Assembly (NCBI GenBank): GCA_963973915.1
Contig: CAXBBM010000013.1
Coordinates: forward strand, 30,176-94,175
Source: Polycyclovorans sp002706265
GTDB taxonomy: Bacteria; Pseudomonadota; Gammaproteobacteria; Nevskiales; Nevskiaceae
DNA length: 64,000 bases
Direction: 5' to 3'
This document shows, one piece after another, positions 1 to 8,602 of this stretch (position 1 is its first letter; each line of letters begins with the position of its first letter). The position numbers and the translations under genes are program-made. The notes beneath the pieces were generated by a model. The model ran no database searches, was not told where the DNA came from, and was given only the letters and a program-made list of their open reading frames with translations.

Positions 1-1030
1 GCTGGCCAGCGGCGCCGGTCGCCTGCGCGCACTGCTGATCAACAGCGGCAATGCCAATGCCGCCACCGGCGATGGCGGTGCCGAAGACGCGGCAACCCTG
101 ACCCACGCCCTGGCCGCACAACTCGGCTGCGAGTCGGCGCAGGTGTGGCCCTTCTCCACCGGCGTGATCGGCGTGCGGCTGCCGGTGGCACGCATGCGCG
201 ACGCCCTGCCGCGCGCCCTTGCCGCCGCCGACCCCGGGCACTGGGCAGCCGCCGCGACCGCGATCATGACCACCGACACCGTGCCCAAGGGCCTGTCGCG
301 GCGGGTCGAGACCACGCGCGGACCGGTCACGGTCACCGGCATCGCCAAGGGCGTGGGCATGATCTATCCCAACATGGCGACCCTGCTCGCGGTGGTGGCC
401 ACCGATGCGCCGATGGACGCCGATGCGGTGCAGGCTCTGACGCGCGAGGCGGCGGATCGCTCGTTCAACTGCGTTACCGTCGACAGCGACACCTCGACCA
501 ACGACAGCTTCGTGATCGCCGCCACCGGGGCGGTTGGCGGTGCGCCGTTTGCCGAGGGCAGTGCCGACGCCCTGGCCGTCCGTGAGGCGATTTTCGAGGT
601 CTGCGAAACCCTGGCCCAGGCCATCGCCCGCGACGGGGAGGGCGCCACCCGCTTCGTGACCATCGACGTGGCATGCGCCCGCAGCCGCGACGAGGCCCGT
701 CAGGTGGCGATGTCGATCGCCAACTCGCCCTTGGTCAAGACCGCGCTGTTTGCCGGTGACGCCAACTGGGGGCGGCTGGTCATGGCCATTGGCAAGGCCG
801 GCGTCGAGGGCCTTGATCCCGCCGGCGTCGATCTGCGGCTTGATGACGTTGCGCTGCTGGCCGGTGGACAGCCGCATCCCGACTACACCGAGGCGGCGGG
901 CACCGCCGTGCTGGCCCAGGCGGCCTACACCATCACCGTGTCGCTGGGGCGCGGCGACGCGTCGATTCGCTGCTGGACCTGCGATTTCAGCTACGACTAC
1001 GTGAAGATCAACGCCGAATACCGCACCTGA
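1..1030 (+). CDS. argJ: Bifunctional glutamate N-acetyltransferase / amino-acid N-acetyltransferase, 5' partial
   Basis: ArgJ transfers the acetyl group from N-acetylornithine to glutamate and, in bifunctional members, also acetylates glutamate with acetyl-CoA, in cytosolic arginine synthesis. The reading frame is open from base 2 of the window, so the N-terminus lies upstream. The visible part begins with the conserved INSGNANAATG stretch and contains KGVGMIYPNMATLL; in this family the precursor is cleaved between the Ala and Thr of MAT, and that Thr becomes the nucleophile. DSDTSTNDS and GDANWGRL are also typical. The TGA stop overlaps the ATG of the next gene (TGATG), so the two are probably co-translated. 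Identity is firm. Whether it is mono- or bifunctional cannot be read from this fragment. Confidence 0.97.
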   Translation, partial: LASGAGRLRALLINSGNANAATGDGGAEDAATLTHALAAQLGCESAQVWPFSTGVIGVRLPVARMRDALPRALAAADPGHWAAAATAIMTTDTVPKGLSRRVETTRGPVTVTGIAKGVGMIYPNMATLLAVVATDAPMDADAVQALTREAADRSFNCVTVDSDTSTNDSFVIAATGAVGGAPFAEGSADALAVREAIFEVCETLAQAIARDGEGATRFVTIDVACARSRDEARQVAMSIANSPLVKTALFAGDANWGRLVMAIGKAGVEGLDPAGVDLRLDDVALLAGGQPHPDYTEAAGTAVLAQAAYTITVSLGRGDASIRCWTCDFSYDYVKINAEYRT

Positions 1031-1980
1031 TGGACGCGGCTGCCGATCGACGGCCGCTGATCGAGGTGGCGTGCGGCGTGGTGCTGAACCGCGGCGGCGA
1101 GGTGCTGATGGCGCAGCGCCCCAGCGGCAAGATTGCCGCCGGCTACTGGGAGTTTCCCGGCGGCAAGATCGAAGCCGGCGAAAGTGCGGCAACGGCGCTG
1201 GCCCGCGAGCTTGACGAGGAGCTCGGCATCCAGCTCGGCAGCAGCGTGCCGCTGATCGACTTCGTGCAGCCCTACACCGACCGGCGCGTGCGCCTGGCCA
1301 CCGCCTGGGTGCACGACTACCTGGGCACGCCGGCGGGCCGCGAAGGGCAAGCCCTGGCCTGGGCCCGGCCCGACCGTCTGCTGCACCTGAGCCCGCAGTT
1401 GCCCAGCGTCGCGCCGATTCTGGCTGCGCTGCGCTGGCCCCGGTGCTATGCGATCACGCCCGCCGTGCCGTGGGGTGCTGCCGTGCCCCGGCCGCTGAAC
1501 CTGCCGCTGGGCAGCCTGATTCGCCTGCGCCAGCCGCAGTGGCCGGACGCTGCCTACGAACAGGCCGCCGACGCCTGGGTGGCGACGCAGCGCGCCGCCG
1601 GGTATCAGCCGGTGCTCGATCGCGACCCGCAGCACGCCGCCGCGCTGGAGACCGTGTTCCACGCCCCCGAGGCATTCTGGCGCGCCCGCCCGCTGGGCAC
1701 CGCGGCACCGCGGCGCTGCATCGCCTCGGTGCACGATGCCGAAGGGGGCAGGGCCGCGCGGGCGTGGGGCGCGCAGGCGCTGCTGCTGGGCCAGGTCGAG
1801 GCCACGCCGAGTCATGCCGGGGGCGCGGCGCCGCTGGGCTGGCCGGCGTGGTCGTCGATTGCGCGGGCGGCGGGCATGCGGGTCTATGCCATTGGCGGGC
1901 TGGCGCCAGACCGGCTTGCCACCGCCCTGGCGCACGGCGCCCACGGCATTGCCGCGATACGAGGTTGGGGTTGGGTCTGA
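1030..1980 (+). CDS. mutT: MutT-type Nudix hydrolase fused to a ThiE-like domain
   Basis: The N-terminal half (about residues 10-130) is a Nudix hydrolase, expected to hydrolyse 8-oxo-dGTP and so limit oxidative mutagenesis. The Nudix box GX5EX7REUXEEXGU is complete at residues 45-67 (G45, E51, R59-E60, E63-E64, G66). The C-terminal half (about 145-312) resembles thiamine-phosphate synthase, ending in an IGGLAPD...GAHGIAAIRG stretch, a fusion known in many gammaproteobacteria; whether that half is catalytic is unknown. Its length of 316 aa is normal for the fusion. The ATG overlaps the argJ stop. The last residues (GWGWV) and the stop are encoded inside a short GT-rich direct repeat. Confidence 0.92.
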   Translation: MDAAADRRPLIEVACGVVLNRGGEVLMAQRPSGKIAAGYWEFPGGKIEAGESAATALARELDEELGIQLGSSVPLIDFVQPYTDRRVRLATAWVHDYLGTPAGREGQALAWARPDRLLHLSPQLPSVAPILAALRWPRCYAITPAVPWGAAVPRPLNLPLGSLIRLRQPQWPDAAYEQAADAWVATQRAAGYQPVLDRDPQHAAALETVFHAPEAFWRARPLGTAAPRRCIASVHDAEGGRAARAWGAQALLLGQVEATPSHAGGAAPLGWPAWSSIARAAGMRVYAIGGLAPDRLATALAHGAHGIAAIRGWGWV

Positions 1981-2014
1981 GGTTGGGTCTGCGCCCGCGC
2001 CCGCGCCCGCGTTG
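1961..2014 (+). repeat. Low-complexity GT-rich/GC-rich simple repeats at the mutT 3' end
   Basis: A GGTTGGG element occurs three times within about 30 bases, including a tandem 12-mer (GTTGGGTCTGAG then GTTGGGTCTGCG). It is followed directly by about three copies of GCGCCC/CCGCGC. The repeat covers the last codons and stop of the mutT fusion. This is a seen pattern; slippage-prone behaviour is only inferred. Confidence 0.6.
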
Positions 2015-2069
2015 AGTGCAAGGCCAGGTTTGCGCAACCACGGACGTTCAGGCGATGGGGCGTGAGGGC

Positions 2070-2264
2070 TCAGTCCGCAGGGTCAAACGGGTCGCCCGGC
2101 AGGGGCTCGATCACCTGATGGCGTTCGGCAAACCAGTCGCCCAGATCGATGAGCTTGCAGCGCTCGCTGCAGAACGGACGCCAGGCGTTCTGGGTGTCGA
2201 GACGGCTCGACGTGCCGCACTGGGGGCATCGCCCCAGGCGGGGCACTGCTTTCACCTCGCTCAC
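2070..2264 (-). CDS. yacG: DNA gyrase inhibitor YacG, zinc-binding
   Basis: A 64-aa YacG-family protein, which in E. coli binds GyrB and inhibits gyrase. The four zinc ligands are present as C13-x2-C16 and C32-x3-C36 (CPQC ... CSERC), followed by the family signature LIDLGDWFAE. I chose the GTG at 2264 because it gives the family's usual N-terminus just before the first CxxC and overlaps the zapD stop as GTGA. A longer open frame extends upstream inside zapD but has no homology there. It is the last gene of the pilB-pilC-pilD-coaE-zapD-yacG series. Confidence 0.93.
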   Translation of the reverse strand: MSEVKAVPRLGRCPQCGTSSRLDTQNAWRPFCSERCKLIDLGDWFAERHQVIEPLPGDPFDPAD

Positions 2265-3037
2265 AGGGTGCAGCACTGCATCAGGAACGGCACGTCCACG
2301 CCGAGCTGCGTCGCGCGGTCTTTCACCGAGGCCACGGTCATGAAGCGGATGCTGAAGCGATGGCGGCTGGCGCTGATCTCCGGGAAGGTCGCGATCGACC
2401 GTGGCACATGGGCGCGCAGCAGGTGACACGGCCCGTTGGGCATGTGGATGTGCATGCCCTTGATGGCGGTGACGCGCTCGGTCTCGCGGCTTTCGCGCAG
2501 CAGCCGCAGGTAGAGCGCGATGGCCTGCTCGAACGGGATCATGTCGGCGGCCCAGGTGTCGAGGTCCTGCTCTTGCAGGTGCCGGGGCTGAGACAGCCAG
2601 AAATGCAAGGTGGGCAGGTCGAATCCGCAGGTGCCGCCCGGCATGGCATAGCGGTTGGCCACGGTGGTCAGGAAGTCGCTCTCGCGCAACAGGTTGCTGG
2701 CGAAGTGGTTGGCCAGCCCTTTCAGGCCACGAATGGCGCTGTTGATGCCATCGAGCGTCTCGATCAAGGCGTCCTGATCCACGCCGGGGCGTTTTGACAG
2801 CAGCGTCAGCGAGGCCTTTTGCTCGGTGAGCTCCTTGAGCAGGTCGGTTTTCAGATCGGACCGGGACATCACCGCCAGCAGGTCGAGCAGCACGTGCAGG
2901 GTGCTGCGCACGCCGAACTCGGTTTCATCGCGGCGGTGATGGCGGCGCTGCGCCAGTAGAAACTCCAGACGCAGAAAAATGCGCACGCGCTCGGTGAGCG
3001 GTTGCTCGAAAATGACGAAATCGTCTGAACTCGACAC
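2261..3037 (-). CDS. zapD: Cell division protein ZapD
   Basis: ZapD binds and bundles FtsZ protofilaments at the division ring. The 258-aa product has the typical start DFVIFEQPLTERVRIFLRLE and the central signature RYAMPGGTCGFDLPTLHFWL, where the PGGxCxFDLP core is diagnostic. The chosen GTG at 3037 has an AGG-type ribosome site about 8 bases upstream and matches the family's start. An in-frame ATG at 3103 would add 22 non-homologous residues and overlap coaE. The gene is followed by yacG with a GTGA overlap. The order coaE-zapD-yacG is the usual gammaproteobacterial one. Confidence 0.93.
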   Translation of the reverse strand: MSSSDDFVIFEQPLTERVRIFLRLEFLLAQRRHHRRDETEFGVRSTLHVLLDLLAVMSRSDLKTDLLKELTEQKASLTLLSKRPGVDQDALIETLDGINSAIRGLKGLANHFASNLLRESDFLTTVANRYAMPGGTCGFDLPTLHFWLSQPRHLQEQDLDTWAADMIPFEQAIALYLRLLRESRETERVTAIKGMHIHMPNGPCHLLRAHVPRSIATFPEISASRHRFSIRFMTVASVKDRATQLGVDVPFLMQCCTL

Positions 3038-3089
3038 AGCAGACCTGGTTACGACCGACCCCGGATTGTGACCACTCCCCTGTCTCATT

Positions 3090-3716
3090 TCAAACGGCAT
3101 CATCGTTCCGCCATTTCGTCAGAAATTGCTGATGCCAGTCGGCGACCTGTGCCTGCAGCGCTTCGAGTGAACCACTGTTGTCGATCAGGCCGTGCGCGGC
3201 GGCGCGACGGGCATCGCGGCTGGACTGGGCCGCCAGCATCTGCCGCGCCAGGGTTTCGTCGATGCCGTCACGCGCGCGCAGGCGCTCGATCTGCACGGCT
3301 TCGCTGACATCGACCACCAGAATGAAGTCGGCGCGCGCGCGGAAGCGGCTCTCCAGCAGGATGGCGACCGACAGAACGGCGTAGGGCGCCGCCGCCTGGG
3401 CGCGACACCACTGGTCCATGGCCTCGCCGATCAGTGGGTGGGTCAGGGCCTCCAGACGCGTGCGCTCGGCGGGGTGGGCAAACACGCGCTCGCGCATCCG
3501 GCGTCGGTCCAGTTGCCCGTCCGCCGTCAGAAAGTCGGCGCCGAACGCCTCGATGACCGCCGCCAGACCGGCACTGCCGGGCGCCACCACCTGGCGGGCG
3601 ACCTGGTCGGCGTCAAGCACCGGCACGCCCAGCGCCCGGAACGCCGCTTCAGCCGACGACTTGCCGCTGGCAATGCCGCCGGTAAGGCCGACGATGGGGG
3701 GGGTGGTGCGGCTCAC
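3090..3716 (-). CDS. coaE: Dephospho-CoA kinase
   Basis: CoaE phosphorylates the 3'-hydroxyl of dephospho-CoA, the last step of coenzyme A synthesis. The 208-aa product carries the P-loop GGIASGKS near residues 13-20, followed by LDADQVARQVVAPGS (the CoA-substrate binding region) and a typical lid. The GTG start at 3716 overlaps the pilD stop (GTGA) and places the P-loop at the normal distance from the N-terminus. An upstream ATG at 3761 lies inside pilD and is less likely. The pilD-coaE pair is the conserved arrangement in pseudomonads and xanthomonads. Confidence 0.95.
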   Translation of the reverse strand: MSRTTPPIVGLTGGIASGKSSAEAAFRALGVPVLDADQVARQVVAPGSAGLAAVIEAFGADFLTADGQLDRRRMRERVFAHPAERTRLEALTHPLIGEAMDQWCRAQAAAPYAVLSVAILLESRFRARADFILVVDVSEAVQIERLRARDGIDETLARQMLAAQSSRDARRAAAHGLIDNSGSLEALQAQVADWHQQFLTKWRNDDAV

Positions 3717-4588
3717 AGGCCGACGCTCTGCAGATAGGTCAGGGCGATCGCGTCGCCCCACAGCAGGGCGATCCAGCCGGCGGCGGCCAGGTAGGGGCCG
3801 AAAGGCAGTTGCAGCTCGCGGCCGGCGCGCTTGGCCATCATCAGGCCGATGCCGACCACTGCGCCCACCACCGAGGCCAGCAGAATGATCAAGGGAAGTT
3901 GCGACCAGCCCAGCCAGGCACCCAGCGCGGCGAACAGCTTGAAGTCACCGTAGCCCATGCCGTCCTTGCCGGTGATCAGCTTGAAGGCCCAGTAGACGCT
4001 CCACAGGCTCATGTAGCCGGCCATGGCACCCACAACCGCGTCGCTGAGCGACACGCTGCTCCACCCCAGCAACGCGGCCAGCAAACCGCCCCAGATCAGC
4101 GGCAGGGTCAGGCTGTCGGGCAGCAGTGTGGTGCGTGCGTCGATGACCGCCAGCACCAGCAGTGTCCAGGTCAGCACCAGTGCCAGCACCAGCGGCAGGC
4201 CGAACCCAAAATGCCAGGCGCAGGCGGCGCTGAGCAGGCCGCAGGCCAGTTCCACCGCCGGGTATTGCAGGGCGATCGGCGCGCCGCAGCAGGCCGCCCT
4301 GCCGCGCAGCCAGCACCAGCCAATCACCGGCAGGTTGTGCCAGGGGCGGATGCGCGCCTGGCAGGCCGGGCAGGTCGAGGGCGGATGGGTCAGTGACAGC
4401 CGCGGCTCGTCCACGGCGGGCAGGTCGAGAATCTGCCGGGCTTCCAGGCGCCAGTCGCGCTCCATCATCCGCGGCAGGCGCAGGCTGACGACATTGAGAA
4501 AGCTGCCGACCACCAGCCCCAGCGCCAGGGTCATGCTGATGAGCAGGGCGGGGCTGCCGGCCAGCAACGCGATCAGGGGCTCGAACAT
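3713..4588 (-). CDS. pilD: Type IV prepilin peptidase / N-methyltransferase PilD with an altered zinc motif
   Basis: PilD cleaves the leader of type IV prepilins and type II pseudopilins in the inner membrane and methylates the new N-terminus. The 291-aa product has the N-terminal domain with GSFLNVVSLRLP, and the two catalytic aspartates of the A24 peptidases, D150 (VIDARTTLLPD) and D215 (GMGYGDFKL), in an otherwise hydrophobic multi-span C-terminal half. The first CxxC (C73, C76) is intact. The second, normally CxxC, reads A98-A-C100-C101, so one zinc ligand is missing or shifted. It is directly downstream of pilC with no spacer. Identity is firm; the effect of the altered cluster is unknown. 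Confidence 0.95.
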   Translation of the reverse strand: MFEPLIALLAGSPALLISMTLALGLVVGSFLNVVSLRLPRMMERDWRLEARQILDLPAVDEPRLSLTHPPSTCPACQARIRPWHNLPVIGWCWLRGRAACCGAPIALQYPAVELACGLLSAACAWHFGFGLPLVLALVLTWTLLVLAVIDARTTLLPDSLTLPLIWGGLLAALLGWSSVSLSDAVVGAMAGYMSLWSVYWAFKLITGKDGMGYGDFKLFAALGAWLGWSQLPLIILLASVVGAVVGIGLMMAKRAGRELQLPFGPYLAAAGWIALLWGDAIALTYLQSVGL

Positions 4589-5815
4589 TCAGATGGCCTG
4601 GCCCATTTTGAAGATGGGCAGGTACATCGCGACCACGAGGCCGCCGACCAGCACCCCCAGCACCGACATGATGAAGGGCTCCATCAGCGAGGTGAGGCTG
4701 TCGACCAGGTTGTCGACCTCGGCCTCGTAGAAGTCTGCGACCTTGGCGCACATGGCATCCAGCGAGCCGGATTCCTCGCCGATGGCGACCATCTGGGTCG
4801 CCATGTTGGGAAACATGCCGGACTGCGACATCGTCAACTGCAACTGGGTGCCGGTGGCCACCTGGTCCCGCATGGTGAAGATGGCCTCGGTGAAGACGAT
4901 GTTGCCGGCGGCCTTGGCGACCGAATCCATCGCTTCGACCAGCGGCACGCCGGCGGCGAACATGGTCGACAGCGTGCGGGCGTAGCGCGCCACGGCCGAC
5001 TTGTAGAGGATGTCGCCGACCACCGGAATCTTCAGCGAAATGCGGTCCAAGGCCCGCCTGAACTTCGCCGAGCGCTTTTTCAGCGCGATGAAGCCGACAA
5101 TGAACGCGGCGATGCCCGCGATCAGATACAGGCCGTTGGCCTGCATCCATTTCGACAGGTTGATCACGAACTGGGTGAAGGCCGGCAGGTCGGCGCCGAA
5201 GCCCTGGAACAGGTCCTGAAACTGCGGCACCACGAAGTACAGCAGGATGCCGGTCACGATCATCGCCACCACCAAGACGGCAATCGGGTAGGTCATGGCC
5301 TTGCGCACCTTTTTCTTCAGCGCCTCGGTTTTTTCCTTGTAGGTGGCAATCTTTTCGAGCAGCGTTTCCAGGGCGCCGGACTTTTCGCCGGCATCGACCA
5401 GGTTCACGTACAGCTCGTCGAAGTGCAGGGGGTACTTGCCCAGGGCCTCCGAGAACGAGGCGCCGCCCTCGATGTAGGTCTTGATGCCCAGCACCATCTC
5501 GCCCATGGCCGGTTTGTCGTGACCGCGACCGATGATCTCCAGCGACTGCACCAGCGGCACGCCGGCGGCGAGCATGGTCGAGATCTGGCGGCTGAACACG
5601 GCGATGTCGAGCGCGTCGACCTTGCCCTTGCCCTTGGCGAACAGGGTCGAGGCCTTGCGCACCGAGATGGGGTTGATGCCCTGCTTGCGCAGGCTGAACT
5701 TGATGAAGTCGGCAGTCGGCCCACTCGACTGGCCCTTGATGCGGTTGCCTTTGCGATCAAGGCCCTCCCATTTGAAGGGATATTCCTTGGGCGCCTTGGC
5801 GGTGGTGGTGGCCAT
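4589..5815 (-). CDS. pilC: Type IV pilus inner-membrane platform protein PilC
   Basis: PilC is the polytopic platform that couples the PilB and PilT motors to pilin assembly and disassembly. The 408-aa length is standard. Two T2SSF repeats can be seen, about residues 72-195 and 275-398, each starting with a FSRQISTML or YARTLSTMF type segment and containing AGVPLV. Three hydrophobic segments lie near residues 170-192, 220-245 and 375-400. It lies between pilB (38-base gap) and pilD (adjacent), the canonical assembly order. No pilin gene lies in this window. Confidence 0.96.
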   Translation of the reverse strand: MATTTAKAPKEYPFKWEGLDRKGNRIKGQSSGPTADFIKFSLRKQGINPISVRKASTLFAKGKGKVDALDIAVFSRQISTMLAAGVPLVQSLEIIGRGHDKPAMGEMVLGIKTYIEGGASFSEALGKYPLHFDELYVNLVDAGEKSGALETLLEKIATYKEKTEALKKKVRKAMTYPIAVLVVAMIVTGILLYFVVPQFQDLFQGFGADLPAFTQFVINLSKWMQANGLYLIAGIAAFIVGFIALKKRSAKFRRALDRISLKIPVVGDILYKSAVARYARTLSTMFAAGVPLVEAMDSVAKAAGNIVFTEAIFTMRDQVATGTQLQLTMSQSGMFPNMATQMVAIGEESGSLDAMCAKVADFYEAEVDNLVDSLTSLMEPFIMSVLGVLVGGLVVAMYLPIFKMGQAI

Positions 5816-5853
5816 TCAGGTCAACTCGCGAGCAGAAGAAAAGGGGGACGGGG

Positions 5854-7584
5854 CTAGTCGCCTACGGTACAGGCGTTGGCCTGCAGAAGATCGATCGCAC
5901 CCGACCGAACCTTGCGCAGCGCCGACTGACGGAGGTTGGCCACGCCCTCAGCCTGTGCCTGATCCTGAATGTCCCGCACGTTGCCATCTTCCATGATGAT
6001 GCGGCCCATGGCGTCGGAGAACGGCATCACCTGATAGACGCCGGTACGGCCCTTGTAGCCGCTGTTCTCGCACTGATCGCAGCCCACGGCCTCCATGATC
6101 TGCGTGTCCGGGTCGTCCAGCTCGGCCTCGGTAAAGCCCTGGCGGATCAGCTCGGGCCGCGGAATCTGCGCCGGCCGTTTGCACACCCTGCACAGCTTGC
6201 GGGCCAGCCGCTGGGCAATCACCAGCGACAGCGTCGAGGCGATGTTGTACGCCGGCACGCCCATGTTCATCAGACGCACGATGGTTTGCGGCGCGTCGTT
6301 GGTGTGCAGGGTCGACATCACCAGGTGTCCGGTCTGCGCGGCCTTGATGGCGATCTCGGCGGTTTCCAGATCGCGGATTTCGCCAACCATGATCACGTCG
6401 GGGTCCTGGCGCAGAAACGCCTTCAGCGCGGCGGCGAAGGTCAGGCCCTGCTTGGGGTTGACGTTGACCTGGTTGACGCCCGGCAGGTTGATCTCGGCCG
6501 GGTCTTCGGCGGTGGAGATGTTGATGTCGTCGGTGTTGAGGATGTTCAGTCCGGTATACAGCGACACGGTCTTGCCCGAGCCGGTGGGGCCGGTGACCAG
6601 AATCATGCCCTGCGGCTGGTTCAGCGCCTTCAGGTAGGCGGCCTTCTGTTCCGGCTCGTACCCCAGGGCATCGATGCCCATCTGCGCCTGCGTGGCATCG
6701 AGAATACGGGCGCAGATTTTCTCGCCGAACAGGGTCGGGCAGGTCGACACACGAAAGTCGATGGCCTTGTTGCGCGACAGGTTGAGCTTGATGCGGCCGT
6801 CCTGCGGCACCCGCTTTTCCGCCAGGTCCATACGGCTCATCACCTTCAGTCGGGCCGCGAGGCGTACGCCCTGGCCAACCGGCGGCTGGGCGATGGTTTT
6901 CAGCTCGCCATCGCGCCGGTAGCGGATGCGGTAGGTCTTCTCATAGGGCTCAAAGTGCACGTCAGACGCGCCCTGGTTGATGGCATCGACCAGCACCTTG
7001 TTGATGTAGCGGACAATCGGCGCGTCATCGGCGCCGTCCTTGCCCACGTCGTTGCCGGAGGCTTCGGCTTCGGTGTCAGACAGTTCCAGGTTTTCGAGGT
7101 CGGCGTCGCCGCCCGACATGTCGGCCTGCGCCAGCACGCGGAGGGCGCTTTCCAGTGCTCGGGCCAGCTTGTCTTCTTCAACCAGCACCGGCTCGGTCTG
7201 GCTGCCGGAGGCAAACTTGATCTCGTCCAGTGCCTGCAGATTGAGCGGGTCGCTGACGGCGACGAAGATTTTCTTGCCGCGCGCGTAAATCGGCACGGCA
7301 TGGGCCTTTTTCAGCACTTTTTCGCTGAGCCCGTGAATCAGCGCCAGATCGATGTCGATCACCGACAGGTCGAGCAGCGGCATGCCGAATTCCTGGCTGG
7401 CGACATGGGCCAGTTCGTGGGCCGCAACCCGGGTCGACTCCACCACCACCGCGACGAACGGGCGCTGCTCCTTGATCGCCTTGGTCTGCAGTTCACGCGC
7501 CGCCGACTCCGACAGCAGACCGTCGGCCACCAGACGGCGCGCCAGGCCGCCCAGAAATCCGGACGTGGTGGTCGGTTGGTTCAT
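5854..7584 (-). CDS. pilB: Type IV pilus extension ATPase PilB
   Basis: PilB is the hexameric cytoplasmic ATPase powering pilus extension. The 576-aa protein has an N-terminal MshEN/T2SSE_N domain (about 40-150), a Walker A GPTGSGKT at 332-339, an Asp-box and Walker B region (PDVIMVGEIRD), a His-box and a C-terminal zinc tetracysteine motif (CRVC ... CDQC). All key motifs are intact. The ATG at 7584 opens the run pilB-pilC-pilD-coaE-zapD-yacG. A promoter-like TTGACG/CACTAT pair lies 26-55 bases upstream. Confidence 0.97.
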   Translation of the reverse strand: MNQPTTTSGFLGGLARRLVADGLLSESAARELQTKAIKEQRPFVAVVVESTRVAAHELAHVASQEFGMPLLDLSVIDIDLALIHGLSEKVLKKAHAVPIYARGKKIFVAVSDPLNLQALDEIKFASGSQTEPVLVEEDKLARALESALRVLAQADMSGGDADLENLELSDTEAEASGNDVGKDGADDAPIVRYINKVLVDAINQGASDVHFEPYEKTYRIRYRRDGELKTIAQPPVGQGVRLAARLKVMSRMDLAEKRVPQDGRIKLNLSRNKAIDFRVSTCPTLFGEKICARILDATQAQMGIDALGYEPEQKAAYLKALNQPQGMILVTGPTGSGKTVSLYTGLNILNTDDINISTAEDPAEINLPGVNQVNVNPKQGLTFAAALKAFLRQDPDVIMVGEIRDLETAEIAIKAAQTGHLVMSTLHTNDAPQTIVRLMNMGVPAYNIASTLSLVIAQRLARKLCRVCKRPAQIPRPELIRQGFTEAELDDPDTQIMEAVGCDQCENSGYKGRTGVYQVMPFSDAMGRIIMEDGNVRDIQDQAQAEGVANLRQSALRKVRSGAIDLLQANACTVGD

Positions 7585-7609
7585 CGTTTCAGGCCATCCT
7601 CATGGCGCG

Positions 7610-7639
7610 ATAGTGGAAGCCGCGTTCCGGCAGCGTCAA
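7610..7639 (-). promoter_or_regulatory. Possible sigma-70 promoter of pilB
   Basis: On the minus strand, TTGACG (7639-7634) is followed after 18 bases by CACTAT (7615-7610), about 26 bases before the pilB ATG. The -35 is strong and the -10 weak. No convincing -24/-12 element was seen. Confidence 0.3.
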
Positions 7640-7657
7640 GCGCGGGTCGCACCGGGC

Positions 7658-8602
7658 TCAGCCGGTCTTTTCCAGCCACACGCCCAGGCCCTGGGCGTTG
7701 AGGTCGAAGTCCAGTCCCAGAATGGCTTCGATCTGGTCGTCGCCCAGGGTCACGCCGTGGGCGCGCAATTGCCGGTGGGTGAGTGCCGCGATGCTGTTGC
7801 GGATGGCTTCGTGGCGGCCGTCCCCGTCGGGCGCCGCGCGGGCAAGCTGCAGGTAGTCGCTGATGCCCTGACGCAGCGTGTCTGCCAGCGCCGGCAGGCC
7901 TTCGACCACGCCAAAGTGCGTCAGAAAGGCGCGCTCGGGCTGTTTGGCCAGCAGCCGGTCCAGGGTGTGGCACCAGGCATCGGGCTCGAACTGCACCGGC
8001 GTGGTGGTGGGCATCAGGAACGGCCCCTTGGCGGTGTCGAATTCCCGATACGACAGCCCGAACACGTCGCCGGTGAACAGGCCGCCGCTGGTGGCGTCGT
8101 AGACGCAGAAGTGATGCCGGGCGTGGCCGGGCGCGTCGATGATCTCCAGCGTGCTGTCCCCCAGCGGCCAGAGACTGCCGTCTTCGCCGATGTCGACCCG
8201 GTCGGCGGGCACCGGCGCAATCTCGCCGTAGGCGGTTTTCACCCTCTCGGGGCCGTACACCGCCGTGGCGCCGGCGATCAGTGCGGCAGGGTCGATCATG
8301 TGCCGGGCGCCGCGCGGATGAACCACCAGCCGCGCCTGGGGGCAGGCGCGCATCAGCAGGCCCACGCCACCGGCGTGGTCGAGGTGAACGTGGGTGGGCA
8401 TCACGTACCGCACCTGCGCCACCGACAGGCCTTCTTGCGCCAGCCAGTCCAGCAGGGCCGGGACGCCGGGACTGGTGCCGGCTTCGATGAAGGCGACCTC
8501 GCCGTTGCGGACGATCGCGTAGCAGGCGGCCATGCCGGCCCGGCTTTGCAGGGTGTCGAGGCGGGTGATGCCGTGCATCAGGGGCTGGGCGGGGGCGGCC
8601 AT
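7658..8602 (-). CDS. Metallo-beta-lactamase-fold hydrolase
   Basis: A 314-aa MBL-superfamily protein. The HxHxDH metal motif is present at H71, H73, D75, H76 (THVHLDHAGG), with further ligands likely in APGHARHHFCVYD and in the C-terminal LTHFG. No signal peptide is seen, so it is probably cytosolic with a two-metal hydrolytic site. The substrate cannot be told; glyoxalase II-like thioesters or quorum lactones are possible in this superfamily. It is followed by pilB on the same strand after a 73-base gap with its own promoter-like sequence, so it need not belong to the pilus operon. Confidence 0.85.
   Translation of the reverse strand: MAAPAQPLMHGITRLDTLQSRAGMAACYAIVRNGEVAFIEAGTSPGVPALLDWLAQEGLSVAQVRYVMPTHVHLDHAGGVGLLMRACPQARLVVHPRGARHMIDPAALIAGATAVYGPERVKTAYGEIAPVPADRVDIGEDGSLWPLGDSTLEIIDAPGHARHHFCVYDATSGGLFTGDVFGLSYREFDTAKGPFLMPTTTPVQFEPDAWCHTLDRLLAKQPERAFLTHFGVVEGLPALADTLRQGISDYLQLARAAPDGDGRHEAIRNSIAALTHRQLRAHGVTLGDDQIEAILGLDFDLNAQGLGVWLEKTG

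Noticed and set aside
6286..7701. Long plus-strand open frame opposite pilB
   Set aside because: High-GC antisense frame; no family motifs, no ribosome site, and pilB on the other strand is fully motif-supported.
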